21,291 nt of DNA from Schlegelella_A sp036272325 (GCA_036272325.1 DATAYY010000168.1:1-21291), one strand, 5' to 3'. Counted from the first letter of the stretch, positions 13,221 through 20,622 are shown. The notes: generated by a model not told the origin, from the sequence alone. Program-made: numbers and translations.

Positions 13221-15740
13221 TTGAACCTCGCGCTGCTGCGCCAGCTCTCGTGGCCCGAGCTGCGCCACCATCCGTGGCGCGCCGCCGCCGCGCTGCTCGC
13301 GGTGACGCTCGGCGTCGCGCTCGCCTTCGCGGTTCACCTCATCAACGCATCGGCGCTCGCCGAGTTCGGCGCCGCGGTGCGCGCGATCAACGGCGACGCC
13401 GACCTCGAGCTCGTCGGCCCGCGCGCCGGCTTCGACGAGGCGCTCTACGCCACCGTCGCGACGACGCCCGGCGTCGCGCTCGCGAGTCCGGTGGTCGAGG
13501 TGGAGACGTTCGCGTTCGATTCCGCAGGCAAGCGGGTGCCGCTCCGCATCGTCGGCATCGATGCGTTCGTCGTTGCCCGGCTGGCGCCGGCGCTGCTGCC
13601 CCGGCCGCGTGCCGGCGCCGGCCGTTTTGCCGCGATCGATCCTGGCGCCGCCTTCCTCAACGCTGCCGCCGAACGCCGGCTCGGCAGCGATGCGACGACG
13701 CTCGACCTGCAGACGGCAGCAGGACGTGTCACGCTGCGCATCGCCGGCAACGTCGCTGCCGGCGGGCCGCCCGTCGCGGTGATGGACATCGCCGGCGCCC
13801 AGGCCGCGTTCGGCACCGTCGGCCGGCTGCAGCGGATCGACGTCCGCCTCGCCGCCGGCGCCGATCGCCGCGCGGCGATCGCTTCGCTCCACCTGCCGCC
13901 GGGCGTCCGCGCCGCCGAGCCCGACGAGGCCGGCGAGCGGATCTCGAATGTCTCGCGCGCGTACCGCGTCAACCTCACCGTGCTCGCGCTGGTCGCGATG
14001 TTCACCGGCGCGTTCCTCGTCTTCTCGGTCCTCGCCCTCTCGGTCGCGCAGCGGGTGCCGGCGCTTGCGCTGCTCGCGGTGCTCGGCCTGACGGCGCGCC
14101 AGCGGCTCGCGCTCGTGCTCGCCGAGTCGGCCATCCTCGGCGCGGCCGGCAGCGTCCTCGGGCTCGCGCTCGGCAGCGCGCTCGCGGCGACCGCGCTCCG
14201 ACTCTTCGGCGGCGATCTCGGTGGCGGCTACTTTCCCGGCGTCGCGCCCGCGCTCAGGTTCGATCTCGCCGGCGCGGCGGCGTATGGCGGCCTCGGCATC
14301 GTCGCCGCGCTCGTCGGCGGCTGGCTGCCTGCCCGCTCCGCCGAACGCATCGCACCGGCGCAGGCGCTGAAAGGCCTCGGCATGGCGTCGCAGGCGAGCG
14401 CACCGTGGCGGCTCGGCCTCGTCCTCATCGTCGCCGGCGCCGCGCTCGCGACCTTGCCGCCGATGTTCGAGATCCCGCTCGCCGCGTACGTCTCGGTCGC
14501 CTTGCTGCTCATCGGCGGCATCGCCTGCGTTCCCGGCGGCGTCGGCCTCGCGCTCGCCGGCGTCGCCGAGCCGCGCCACGCGCTCGCCTTGCTCGCGGTC
14601 GAGCGGGCGCGCCAGCAGCGAACCAGCGCGACGATCGCTGTCGCCGGCGTCGTCGCCAGTCTTGCGTTCGCGGTCGCGCTGACGGTGATGGTCGCGAGCT
14701 TTCGCGAGGGCGTGACGCGCTGGCTCGACGTCGTCCTCCCCGCCGACCTCTACGTGCGCGCCGCGGTCGGCCCGGTCGGTGGCGACGTCGCGACGCTGCC
14801 GCCGCGCTTGGCCGAGAGCGTCGCAAGCATTGCCGGCGTCGTTCGCGCCGAAGCGCAGCGCGTCGTCCCGGTCCAGCTCGACCCGCACCGCCCGGCCGCG
14901 GCGCTGATCGCGCGACCGCTCGGCGATCCCGAGCGGCGGTTGCCGCTGACCGGGGCGATCGTCGCCGCGCCGACCGGAGCGATTGCCGCGTACGTCAGCG
15001 AAGCGATCGTCGCGCTTTACGGCGCCTCGCCCGGCACGACGTTGGCACTGCCGCTTCCCGACGGCCGCCGCGCCGACGTCTTCGTCCGCGCCGTCTGGCG
15101 CGACTACGCCCGCCAGTACGGGGCGATCGCGATCGACCGCGCCGACTGGCGCCGGCTCACTGGCGACGAGCGCGTCAACGACGTCGCGCTCTGGCTGGCG
15201 CCGGGGACGCAGGTCGCGACGGTCGAAGGCGCGGTGCGCAGCCTCGCGGCCGCCGGCGGCTGGGACGCGTCGCTGCTCGAATTCGCGTCGCCGCGCGAGA
15301 TCCGGGCGACGTCGCTGCGCATCTTCGACCGCAGCTTCGCAGTCACCTACTGGCTGCAGGCCGTCGCGATCGCGATCGGCCTGTTCGGCATTGCCGCGAG
15401 CTTTTCGGCGCAAGTGCTCGCGCGGCGCAAGGAATTCGGCCTTCTCGTCCACCTCGGCCTGACTCGGCGCCAGATCGTCGCCGTCGTCGCCGCGGAAGGC
15501 GCGGTGTGGACGACGGTCGGCGCTGCGCTCGGCCTCGTGCTCGGCATCGCCGTGAGCGTCGTCCTGGTCGACGTCGTCAACCCGCAAAGCTTTCACTGGA
15601 CGATGGACCTGCTGTTGCCGGCCGGCCGCCTCGCGGCGCTGTGCGGCGCCGTCGTCGTCGCCGGCACTCTCACCGCGTGGATCGCGGCGCGCCGCGTGGC
15701 GGGCAGCGATATGGTGCTGGCGGTGAAGGAGGACTGGTAG
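13221..15740 (+). CDS. FtsX-like ABC transporter permease, ten-helix double-FtsX type
   Basis: The 839-residue membrane protein pairs with the preceding ATPase. Hydrophobic segments lie at about 21-44, 248-276, 297-325, 350-370, 398-412, 418-446, 468-492, 710-730, 760-785 and 800-825, with large extracytoplasmic regions at about 45-245 and 495-705. This is the duplicated FtsX layout (10 helices, two periplasmic domains) of YbbP-type permeases. Coupling-helix-like sequences LAVLGLTARQR (about 286) and LVHLGLTRRQI (about 745) recur in both halves. I chose TTG 13221 because AGGAGG (13209-13214) sits six bases upstream; the GTG at 13203 would put that ribosome binding site inside the gene. Substrate is unknown; lipoprotein or lipid export is the family expectation. 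The lipocalin/CrtC-like third gene sometimes found with this pair is not in the window. Confidence 0.9.
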   Translation: MNLALLRQLSWPELRHHPWRAAAALLAVTLGVALAFAVHLINASALAEFGAAVRAINGDADLELVGPRAGFDEALYATVATTPGVALASPVVEVETFAFDSAGKRVPLRIVGIDAFVVARLAPALLPRPRAGAGRFAAIDPGAAFLNAAAERRLGSDATTLDLQTAAGRVTLRIAGNVAAGGPPVAVMDIAGAQAAFGTVGRLQRIDVRLAAGADRRAAIASLHLPPGVRAAEPDEAGERISNVSRAYRVNLTVLALVAMFTGAFLVFSVLALSVAQRVPALALLAVLGLTARQRLALVLAESAILGAAGSVLGLALGSALAATALRLFGGDLGGGYFPGVAPALRFDLAGAAAYGGLGIVAALVGGWLPARSAERIAPAQALKGLGMASQASAPWRLGLVLIVAGAALATLPPMFEIPLAAYVSVALLLIGGIACVPGGVGLALAGVAEPRHALALLAVERARQQRTSATIAVAGVVASLAFAVALTVMVASFREGVTRWLDVVLPADLYVRAAVGPVGGDVATLPPRLAESVASIAGVVRAEAQRVVPVQLDPHRPAAALIARPLGDPERRLPLTGAIVAAPTGAIAAYVSEAIVALYGASPGTTLALPLPDGRRADVFVRAVWRDYARQYGAIAIDRADWRRLTGDERVNDVALWLAPGTQVATVEGAVRSLAAAGGWDASLLEFASPREIRATSLRIFDRSFAVTYWLQAVAIAIGLFGIAASFSAQVLARRKEFGLLVHLGLTRRQIVAVVAAEGAVWTTVGAALGLVLGIAVSVVLVDVVNPQSFHWTMDLLLPAGRLAALCGAVVVAGTLTAWIAARRVAGSDMVLAVKEDW

Positions 15741-15744
15741 CGCG

Positions 15745-16287
15745 ATGAGCCGCTTCGTCGCGCTCTTGCGAGGGATCAACGTCGGCACCGCCAACCGCGT
15801 GCCGATGGCCACGTTGCGTGAGCTGCTCAGCGGCCTCGGCTACGCGCAGGTCGCGACGCTGCTCAACAGCGGCAACGCCGCCTTCTCCGCCTCGGGAAGC
15901 GCGGTTCGCCACGCGCGTGCCATTGCAGCGGCGCTCGCCGCGCAACTCGATGTCGAGGTCACGGTGATCGTCAAGACCGCGGCCGAGCTCGGTGCGATCG
16001 TGGCCGCCAACCCGATCGCGATCGCGGCGCCGGACCATTCGCGCTTTCTGGTCGCGTTCGCCCAGGACGCGAAGTCGCTCGCGACGCTCACCGCCGTCGC
16101 GCCGCTGGTCGTGCCGCCCGAGCGGTTCGCCCTCGGCGCCGACGCGGCCTACCTGTTCTGCGCGGCCGGGATCCTCGAGAGCAAGGCCGGCAGCGCGCTC
16201 CTCGGCAAGGCCGGCCGCGCGGCGACGACGCGAAACTGGGCCACGGTGCTCAAGCTGCACGCGCTGGCCGCCGCGCTCCGCGGCTAG
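15745..16287 (+). CDS. DUF1697 family protein
   Basis: The 180-residue soluble protein begins with RFVALLRGINVGTANRVPMA (3-22) and continues with LRELLSGLGYAQVATLLNSGNAAFSA, the hallmark of the DUF1697 family. Other family-like parts are the LGAD...YLFCAAGILESKAG stretch and the C-terminal RAATTRNWATVLKL. The function of DUF1697 is not established. ATG 15745 lies four bases after the permease stop, and AAGGAGG (15726-15732), inside the end of the permease gene, can serve as ribosome binding site, so it is probably in the same transcript. No odd composition was noticed. Confidence 0.9.
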   Translation: MSRFVALLRGINVGTANRVPMATLRELLSGLGYAQVATLLNSGNAAFSASGSAVRHARAIAAALAAQLDVEVTVIVKTAAELGAIVAANPIAIAAPDHSRFLVAFAQDAKSLATLTAVAPLVVPPERFALGADAAYLFCAAGILESKAGSALLGKAGRAATTRNWATVLKLHALAAALRG

Positions 16288-16408
16288 CCGCCATCACGGC
16301 GTCGTCATCGGCTCCGCGCGCGGCGCCCCGAATTCGATGTCCGGGAGCGGCGAGCCGCGGGCCCCTGGGCGCGGCACGATGGCGCCAACGCAATCGAAGG
16401 AGCAAACG

Positions 16409-16885
16409 ATGCACTCGCAATGGCGGCTTTCAGGGCTCGACGCAGACGTGTTCGAACCCATGTTCGCATGGACCGACGACGCACTTCGCGGCATCGGCGC
16501 CGTGCGCAGGACGGCGACCGACGCGCCTGGCTTTCCATGTCGGGTGAGCCTCGAGGACGCCCCGGTCGGCGCCGAGCTGTTGCTGCTGCCGTACGAGCAC
16601 CAGCCAGCCCGGTCGCCGTACCGTGCGTCGGGGCCGATCTTCGTTCGCCGCGGCGCGGTGCGGAGTGACCTTGCCCCCGGTGAAGTCCCGACGTACGTGA
16701 CCGAGCGGCTGATCTCGCTGCGCGCCTACGACGCCGAGGCGATGATCATCGCGGCGTCGGTCTGCGAAGGCAGCGCGGTCGCCGATGCGCTCGACGGCAT
16801 GTTCGCCGACGCCGCCGTCGCCTACGTCCACCTGCACAACGCGAAGCGCGGCTGCTATTCGTGCCTGGCCAGCCGCGTCGCTTGA
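16409..16885 (+). CDS. DUF1203 family protein
   Basis: The 158-residue soluble protein has GFPCRVSLEDAPVGAELLLL (41-60), YEHQPARSPYRASGPIFVR (62-80) and the C-terminal HLHNAKRGCYSCLA (141-154), which fit the DUF1203 family. No catalytic function is known. C44 and the C149/C152 pair together with the histidines in the last motif could bind a metal, but that is a guess. ATG 16409 has AAGGAG (16397-16402) six bases upstream, an excellent ribosome binding site. The 121 bases upstream hold no gene and no clear promoter; the gene could be read from the operon before it or from its own promoter. Confidence 0.85.
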   Translation: MHSQWRLSGLDADVFEPMFAWTDDALRGIGAVRRTATDAPGFPCRVSLEDAPVGAELLLLPYEHQPARSPYRASGPIFVRRGAVRSDLAPGEVPTYVTERLISLRAYDAEAMIIAASVCEGSAVADALDGMFADAAVAYVHLHNAKRGCYSCLASRVA

Positions 16886-16898
16886 CGTCGTCCCACGG

Positions 16899-16915
16899 GC
16901 GGCCGCAATGGCCGC
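16899..16915. terminator. Hairpin GCGGCC-GCAAT-GGCCGC after the DUF1203 gene
   Basis: A 6-bp all-GC stem with a five-base loop starts 14 bases after the DUF1203 stop and just before the next gene's putative -10. No T-run follows, so it would be a Rho-type or weak terminator at best. Confidence 0.3.
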
Positions 16916-16924
16916 GCGGCTCGC

Positions 16925-16930
16925 TACACT
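16925..16930 (+). promoter_or_regulatory. Putative -10 element TACACT upstream of the DUF962 gene
   Basis: TACACT, 29 bases before ATG 16959, would give a short leader that still contains the GAGGAA ribosome binding site (16948-16953). A TTGACG is present at 16882 but is 37 bases away, too far to be its -35. Confidence 0.35.
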
Positions 16931-16958
16931 GTCCTGGCGATCCGCGCGAGGAACCGCC

Positions 16959-17282
16959 ATGCCAGATGCCGCCAGTGCCGACAAGTCGTACCGAACCTTC
17001 GCCGACTTCTATCCGTTCTACCTGAGCGAACACGCCAACCGGACCTCGCGGCGGTTGCATTTCATCGGCTCGTGCATCGCGATCGCGCTGCTCGTCGCCG
17101 CGCTCGTCACCGGGCAGTGGTGGCTGGCCGCGGTCGCGCTCGTCGAGGGCTATGCGTTCGCCTGGGTCGGCCACTTCTTCTTCGAGCACAACCGCCCGGC
17201 GACGTTCAAGTACCCGCTGCTGAGCCTGATGGGTGACTGGCGGCTCTGGTGGGACATCGTCAGCGGCAGGATCGCGTTCTAG
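16959..17282 (+). CDS. Mpo1-like protein (DUF962), small membrane protein
   Basis: The 107-residue protein matches the DUF962 family, whose yeast member Mpo1 is an iron-dependent dioxygenase in alpha-oxidation of 2-hydroxy fatty acids. Conserved histidine blocks are YLSEHANRTSRRLHFIG (21-37, H25 and H34) and VGHFFFEHNRPATFKYPL (70-87, H72 and H77), flanking a hydrophobic helical hairpin (about 38-71). The tail SLMGDWRLWWDIVSG is typical of bacterial members. ATG 16959 is preceded by GAGGAA with a five-base gap to the start. It is followed 43 bases later by an ICMT-like gene and then a Coq4-like gene, all on the same strand, suggesting an operon of membrane-lipid functions. Activity of bacterial members is not settled, so the reaction is an inference. 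Confidence 0.88.
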   Translation: MPDAASADKSYRTFADFYPFYLSEHANRTSRRLHFIGSCIAIALLVAALVTGQWWLAAVALVEGYAFAWVGHFFFEHNRPATFKYPLLSLMGDWRLWWDIVSGRIAF

Positions 17283-17325
17283 GCACCGCCCGGTTGCGGC
17301 TCGAACCGGCGCCGACCGCACCAAG

Positions 17326-17898
17326 ATGCCGGACGCTGCGAACGCGGTCATCGCTGCCCTCTGGCTCGGCTGGGTCGCGTACTGGACGATCGCTTCGATC
17401 GCGGTCAAGGCAAGCGTGCGCCGCGAGTCGATCGCCTCGCGGCTCCTTCACGTGGTGCCGCTCGCAGTTGCCGTGCTCCTGCTGTGGCCGCGCACACTGC
17501 CGATTGCGGCGCTGCGGCTGCGTTTCGTGCCGGCGGCAGCATGGCTGCCATGGGCCGGCGCCACGCTCGTCGCCGCCGGCCTGCTCTTTACGCTCTGGGC
17601 CCGCCTTCACCTCGGCCGCAATTGGAGCGGCATCGTCACCATCAAGCAAGGCCACGAGCTGATCACCGGAGGACCGTACGCGTTCGTGCGCCATCCGATC
17701 TACAGCGGCCTGTTGCTCGCGTTCGCTGGCTGGGCGATCGCGACCGGCGAATGGCGCGGCGTGCTCGCGGTCGTGATCGTCGCTGCCGCCTTCTGGCGCA
17801 AGGTCCGCGTCGAGGAGTGCTGGCTGCACGAGCAGTTCGGTGGCACGTACGACGCGTATCGGCAACGCGTCGCGGCCCTCGTGCCGTTCGTCTTCTGA
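17326..17898 (+). CDS. Isoprenylcysteine carboxyl methyltransferase-like membrane protein
   Basis: The 190-residue polytopic protein has the signature of ICMT/phospholipid N-methyltransferase-like enzymes, which use S-adenosylmethionine within the membrane: GHELITGGPYAFVRHPIYSG (109-128) and RKVRVEECWLHEQFGGTYDAY (158-178 region; E163, E164), with Y175xxY178-type ending. Hydrophobic segments lie at about 6-26, 42-54, 74-92, 128-140 and 145-158. Bacteria rarely have prenylated CaaX proteins, so the acceptor is probably a lipid or another small molecule. ATG 17326 is chosen since the upstream frame overlaps the DUF962 gene and is Arg/Gly/Ser-rich; no strong ribosome binding site is seen, which suggests reinitiation from the preceding gene. 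A weak hairpin (CCGGTT/AACCGG) lies in the 43-base gap. Confidence 0.85.
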   Translation: MPDAANAVIAALWLGWVAYWTIASIAVKASVRRESIASRLLHVVPLAVAVLLLWPRTLPIAALRLRFVPAAAWLPWAGATLVAAGLLFTLWARLHLGRNWSGIVTIKQGHELITGGPYAFVRHPIYSGLLLAFAGWAIATGEWRGVLAVVIVAAAFWRKVRVEECWLHEQFGGTYDAYRQRVAALVPFVF

Positions 17899-17913
17899 TT
17901 CCCTGGGGCAGCG

Positions 17914-18534
17914 ATGGCGACGACATTGGATGACGAGCTGGTCGCGTTCTATGCCCGCAGCGGCTTCGGGCCGGAGATCGGCACGCGACCGCGGACGGTG
18001 CCGGTCTACACCGGCTGCCTTCTCGTCCCGTTGCCGAACATCGAGGCGCGCAGGCGCTTCCTGAAGTACCACGACCTGCATCATCTGCTCACCGGCTACA
18101 GCGTCGGCCGCGTCGGCGAAGGCGAGGTCAGCGCATGGGAGCTGGGATCAGGGTCGATGTTTGTCTCGCCCGCGCTCGGGCTGATGAACGTGATCGCGCT
18201 CTCGACCGGCCTCGTGCTCGAACCGCGCCGGATGTGGCGCGCGTTCCGGCTCGGCTGCGCGAGCCAAAACCTCTACCGCGCCGACACGCGCGCGCAGGTC
18301 GACGCTGGTCGCTGGGCCGACGTCGCCGCGCTCAGGTCCGCCTTCCTCGCCGCTCGGTCGGGCGGCCCGGCCCTGCTGCGCGGTGCCGAGTTCGCCGGCT
18401 ATGCCGCGGTCGCGATGGTCGTCCACGCCATGATTGCAGCGCCCGCCGTCGTCGCCCGGCTCGTCACCGACATCGGCCTCGGCCACAGCTTCTTCCAGGC
18501 CGTCAAGCCGAAGAAGCGCGTCGACCTGTACTGA
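17914..18534 (+). CDS. Coq4-like protein with HDxxH-x11-E zinc motif
   Basis: The 206-residue protein carries YHDLHHLLTGYSVGRVGEGE (52-71), in which H53, D54, H57 and E69 reproduce the HDxxH-x11-E metal site of COQ4, the ubiquinone biosynthesis protein shown in eukaryotes to be needed for oxidative decarboxylation at ring carbon C1. The AWELGSG that follows and the mostly helical, amphipathic remainder also fit. There is no signal peptide; hydrophobic stretches at about 80-98 and 165-182 could contact the membrane. ATG 17914 lies 15 bases after the ICMT-like gene, so the two are almost certainly co-transcribed. Proteobacteria normally decarboxylate the quinone ring with UbiD/UbiX, so this homologue may act on another isoprenoid or lipid. 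The family call is good, the substrate unknown. Confidence 0.75.
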   Translation: MATTLDDELVAFYARSGFGPEIGTRPRTVPVYTGCLLVPLPNIEARRRFLKYHDLHHLLTGYSVGRVGEGEVSAWELGSGSMFVSPALGLMNVIALSTGLVLEPRRMWRAFRLGCASQNLYRADTRAQVDAGRWADVAALRSAFLAARSGGPALLRGAEFAGYAAVAMVVHAMIAAPAVVARLVTDIGLGHSFFQAVKPKKRVDLY

Positions 18535-18789
18535 GCCGCGCGAAGAAGGCCGAGAGCTCGACGACGCCCGTCGTTGACGTTGCCGAGGCGGCGTTTCGCG
18601 AAGATCGGCACGCGATCCCTTGCTGCTTCGTCGCCCGGCGAGCGGATCTGCGCCGCGATTCGTGCACGCCGAACTCGCGCAGCGCGTCGGCCCATCTTTC
18701 GCTGGCCATTGCCGGAAACGTCGCCTAAGCTCGCGCCCGTATTCAAGCCGCCGTCCACGGCAAGCGCCGCGCGACCCAAGGAGAGCACG
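18535..18789. other. 255-base gap without a convincing gene
   Basis: Open frames exist on both strands, but none has family motifs or a ribosome binding site. The best is a 68-codon minus-strand frame (18709-18503, starting MASERWADALREFGVHES) whose first 18 codons look protein-like; a second minus frame looks better around RDRVPIFAKRRLGNVNDG (near 18560-18620). This could be the remnant of a frameshifted small gene. The 3' part holds a -10-like TAAGCT for the next gene. Confidence 0.4.
18726..18731 (+). promoter_or_regulatory. Putative -10 element TAAGCT upstream of the DUF4345 gene
   Basis: TAAGCT lies 59 bases before ATG 18790 and has the form CTAAGCTCG seen near other starts in this window. 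The leader would carry AAGGAGA as ribosome binding site. No matching -35 was seen. Confidence 0.25.
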
Positions 18790-19206
18790 ATGCCGATTGC
18801 CCAGCGTGTGGTCCAGGTCTGCCTGTTCCTGGTCGCTGCGATCGCGATCACCGGCGGGACGGTGCAGATGGTGCTCGGCCAGCCCGACACCAGCCCACGC
18901 CTCGACAACGTCCACCGCTTCATGGCCGGCGTCTACTTCTCGACCGGACTCATCAGCCTGTGGGCGGCGTGGACGATCCGTTCGCAGGGAACGCTCGTCT
19001 ATCTGCTTGCCCTCGGCGTGCTGCTCGCCGGCGTCGGCAGGCTCGTCTCGATCTCGCGCGTCGGCCTGCCCGAGCCGCACGGCATCTGGCTCGGCTACCT
19101 GATCCCGGAACTGCTGCTCCCGTTCGTGATCGCGATCGCGCACTACGTCGGCAGCCAGGACGCTGGCGGCGCGGCGGCGATCCCGGCACTGCCAACGTCG
19201 TCCTGA
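18790..19206 (+). CDS. DUF4345 family four-helix membrane protein
   Basis: The 138-residue protein has four hydrophobic segments (about 8-29, 44-64, 68-86 and 100-120) and the family-like stretches RLDNVHRFMAGVYFSTGL (37-54) and LAGVGRLVSISRVGLP (79-94). These match DUF4345, small integral membrane proteins of unknown function. ATG 18790 has AAGGAGA (18778-18784) at good spacing. The next gene begins 20 bases after the stop, so the two are probably co-transcribed. The C-terminal tail (121-138) is Ala/Gly-rich and probably disordered. Confidence 0.82.
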   Translation: MPIAQRVVQVCLFLVAAIAITGGTVQMVLGQPDTSPRLDNVHRFMAGVYFSTGLISLWAAWTIRSQGTLVYLLALGVLLAGVGRLVSISRVGLPEPHGIWLGYLIPELLLPFVIAIAHYVGSQDAGGAAAIPALPTSS

Positions 19207-19226
19207 GGTCGCCATCGGAGGCGCAC

Positions 19227-19637
19227 GTGACCGACCTCGCCGCGTTGCAGGAGCTGCTCGATCCGCTGTTCCCGGGGCTGATGGGCGTGCGCCTCGTCTC
19301 GTGCGCGCCCGACCGGGTCGTCGCCGAGATGACGGTCCGCAGCGACCTCTGCACCGCCGGCGGAACCCTGCACGGCGGCGCCACCATGGCGTTCGCCGAC
19401 ACCCTCGGCGCCGTCGGCACGATCGTCAACCTCGCGCCGGGCAAGCGCACCACGACGACCGACTCGAGCACCAAGTTCATCGCCGGCGCGCGCCTCGGCA
19501 CGACCGTGACGGCCGAAAGCATCGCACTGCACCGCGGCCGGACGACGATGGTCTGGCAGACCTCGATCCGCAACGCCGACGGCAAGCTCTGCGCCGTGGT
19601 GACGCAGACGCAGCTCGTTCTCGAGGGCGCATCATGA
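19227..19637 (+). CDS. PaaI-type hotdog thioesterase
   Basis: The 136-residue protein has the hotdog-fold core of the PaaI/4HBT acyl-CoA thioesterase group: LCTAGGTLHGGATMAFADTLGA split over 41-62, with the HGG loop (49-51) and D58 as likely catalytic acid, then TDSSTKFIAGARLGTTVTAES and the closing strands RTTMVWQTSIRNADGKLCAVVTQ. It should hydrolyse a CoA thioester (aryl or short to medium acyl), but the substrate cannot be read from sequence. The GTG start at 19227 is supported by GGAGG (19216-19220) six bases upstream. It lies in a plus-strand series between DUF4345 (20-base gap) and a GFA-type gene (47-base gap). Confidence 0.9.
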   Translation: MTDLAALQELLDPLFPGLMGVRLVSCAPDRVVAEMTVRSDLCTAGGTLHGGATMAFADTLGAVGTIVNLAPGKRTTTTDSSTKFIAGARLGTTVTAESIALHRGRTTMVWQTSIRNADGKLCAVVTQTQLVLEGAS

Positions 19638-19684
19638 CGACGGCCTTGACGCGCGCATCAAGCACCTTTCGGAGGAGATAGCAC

Positions 19685-20173
19685 ATGGTCGACCGATCGA
19701 CGTCGTACGACGGCGGCTGCACCTGCCGGGCAGTCCGCTACCGGATGACGAGCCGGCCACTGTTCGTGAACTGCTGCCATTGCCGCTGGTGCCAGCGCGA
19801 GACCGGCTCCGCGTTCGCGCTCAACGCGATGATCGAATCGGAGCGCGTCGAGTTGCTGCAGGGCGAGGTCGATGTCGTCCATACGCCGTCGAACAGCGGC
19901 AAGGGCCAGAAGATCGCGCGCTGCCCGACCTGCCGGATCGCGGTCTGGAGCCACTATGCCGGCGCCGGCGACGCGGTTCGCTTCGTTCGCGTCGGCACGC
20001 TCGACGAGCCCGATCGCCTGCCGCCCGACGCGCACATCTACACGGCGTCGAAGCAGCCCTGGGTCGTGCTGCCGGCCGGAACGCCTGCGTTCGCCGAGTA
20101 CTACAAGGCCTCCGCGCTGTGGCCGAAGGAGAGCCTCGAGCGTCGCGCCGCGCTGCAATCGACCCGATCGTGA
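19685..20173 (+). CDS. GFA-type zinc-binding protein (CENP-V/GFA domain)
   Basis: The 162-residue protein carries all expected cysteines of the glutathione-dependent formaldehyde-activating (GFA) fold: GGCTCRAVRY (10-19, C12 and C14), NCCHCRWCQRETGSAF (29-44; C31, C33, C36) and CPTC (80-83). The C12/C14/C80/C83 set should hold the structural zinc, with the CHCxxC set as the second site. Despite the name, most family members are not proven to act on formaldehyde. ATG 19685 is preceded by GGAGGAG (19671-19677), a very strong ribosome binding site. The C-terminal region (about 125-162) contains PWVVLPAGTPAFAEYY, common in the family. No obvious partner is seen nearby. Confidence 0.92.
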   Translation: MVDRSTSYDGGCTCRAVRYRMTSRPLFVNCCHCRWCQRETGSAFALNAMIESERVELLQGEVDVVHTPSNSGKGQKIARCPTCRIAVWSHYAGAGDAVRFVRVGTLDEPDRLPPDAHIYTASKQPWVVLPAGTPAFAEYYKASALWPKESLERRAALQSTRS

Positions 20174-20250
20174 CGTGTCTCTCGCTTGACGCCCCGGCGC
20201 AGCGCGGGCGCGGCGCAGAATCGGCCCTTGGTTCAACTTGCCTACCCTCT

Positions 20251-20622
20251 ATGAAGCGACTCCATTGCGTGGTGCCGGCCATCGTCCTCGTCGTCTCGGC
20301 CAGCGCCGTCGCGCAGAGCCGGGCGTACGAACCCAAGTCGCTGGCCCGCTACGACGTCAGCTACGGCCGTTGCGAGACGACCTTTCCCGAGATGAAGGGC
20401 CACCGCGACGAGGCATATCTCAACTTGTGGCGCGCATCGCCGAACGAGAAGACGAACGGGCGGCTCGCCGATGCGCGCGCCAACGCGGTGTACAAGACGG
20501 AACGGAAGCATGCGCTGCAGGCCGCGGCGAAGGCGCCGACCGAGGAGGAGAAGAAGAAGGTCGAGCAGGAGTGCCGGGCGCTCTGGGGCGAGTTGGCGCG
20601 AAAGCCGAAGCCGGCCAAATGA
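20251..20622 (+). CDS. Secreted hypothetical protein with two cysteines (123 aa)
   Basis: I do not recognise the family. Residues 1-21 form a signal peptide (CVVPAIVLVVSASAVAQ, cleavage near AVA-QS). The mature part begins with YEPKSLARYDVSYGRCETTF and is then strongly charged and helical, with an EEEKKKVEQE stretch (98-107). C41 and C108 are the only cysteines in the mature part and may form a disulfide; a small periplasmic helical protein is likely. No ribosome binding site is visible before ATG 20251; the upstream sequence ttcaacttgcctaccctct is pyrimidine-rich, so a leaderless or weakly translated mRNA is possible. Its stop overlaps the start of the Cys-rich gene (ATGA). Confidence 0.75.
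   Translation: MKRLHCVVPAIVLVVSASAVAQSRAYEPKSLARYDVSYGRCETTFPEMKGHRDEAYLNLWRASPNEKTNGRLADARANAVYKTERKHALQAAAKAPTEEEKKKVEQECRALWGELARKPKPAK

Noticed and set aside
12969..15812. 947-codon open frame on the minus strand
   Set aside because: It is antisense to the FtsX permease, Arg/Asp/Glu/Ala-rich with no motif; long antisense frames are a side effect of very high GC at third codon positions.
16882..16887. TTGACG as a -35 for the DUF962 gene
   Set aside because: It overlaps the DUF1203 stop region and is 37 bases from the -10-like TACACT, far outside the normal 16-18.
17290..17309. CCGGTT/AACCGG hairpin between the DUF962 and ICMT-like genes as a terminator
   Set aside because: Only a 6-bp stem with an eight-base loop and no T-run; not convincing as a terminator, though it could modulate the operon.
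18503..18709. 68-codon minus-strand frame
   Set aside because: No ribosome binding site and no family motif, and it overlaps the end of the Coq4-like gene; kept only as a possible gene remnant.
19634..19681. 15-codon frame starting in an ATGA overlap with the thioesterase stop (MTTALTRASSTFRRR)
   Set aside because: Too short to support as a gene; its 3' part is simply the ribosome binding site of the GFA gene. It could matter only as a translational leader.
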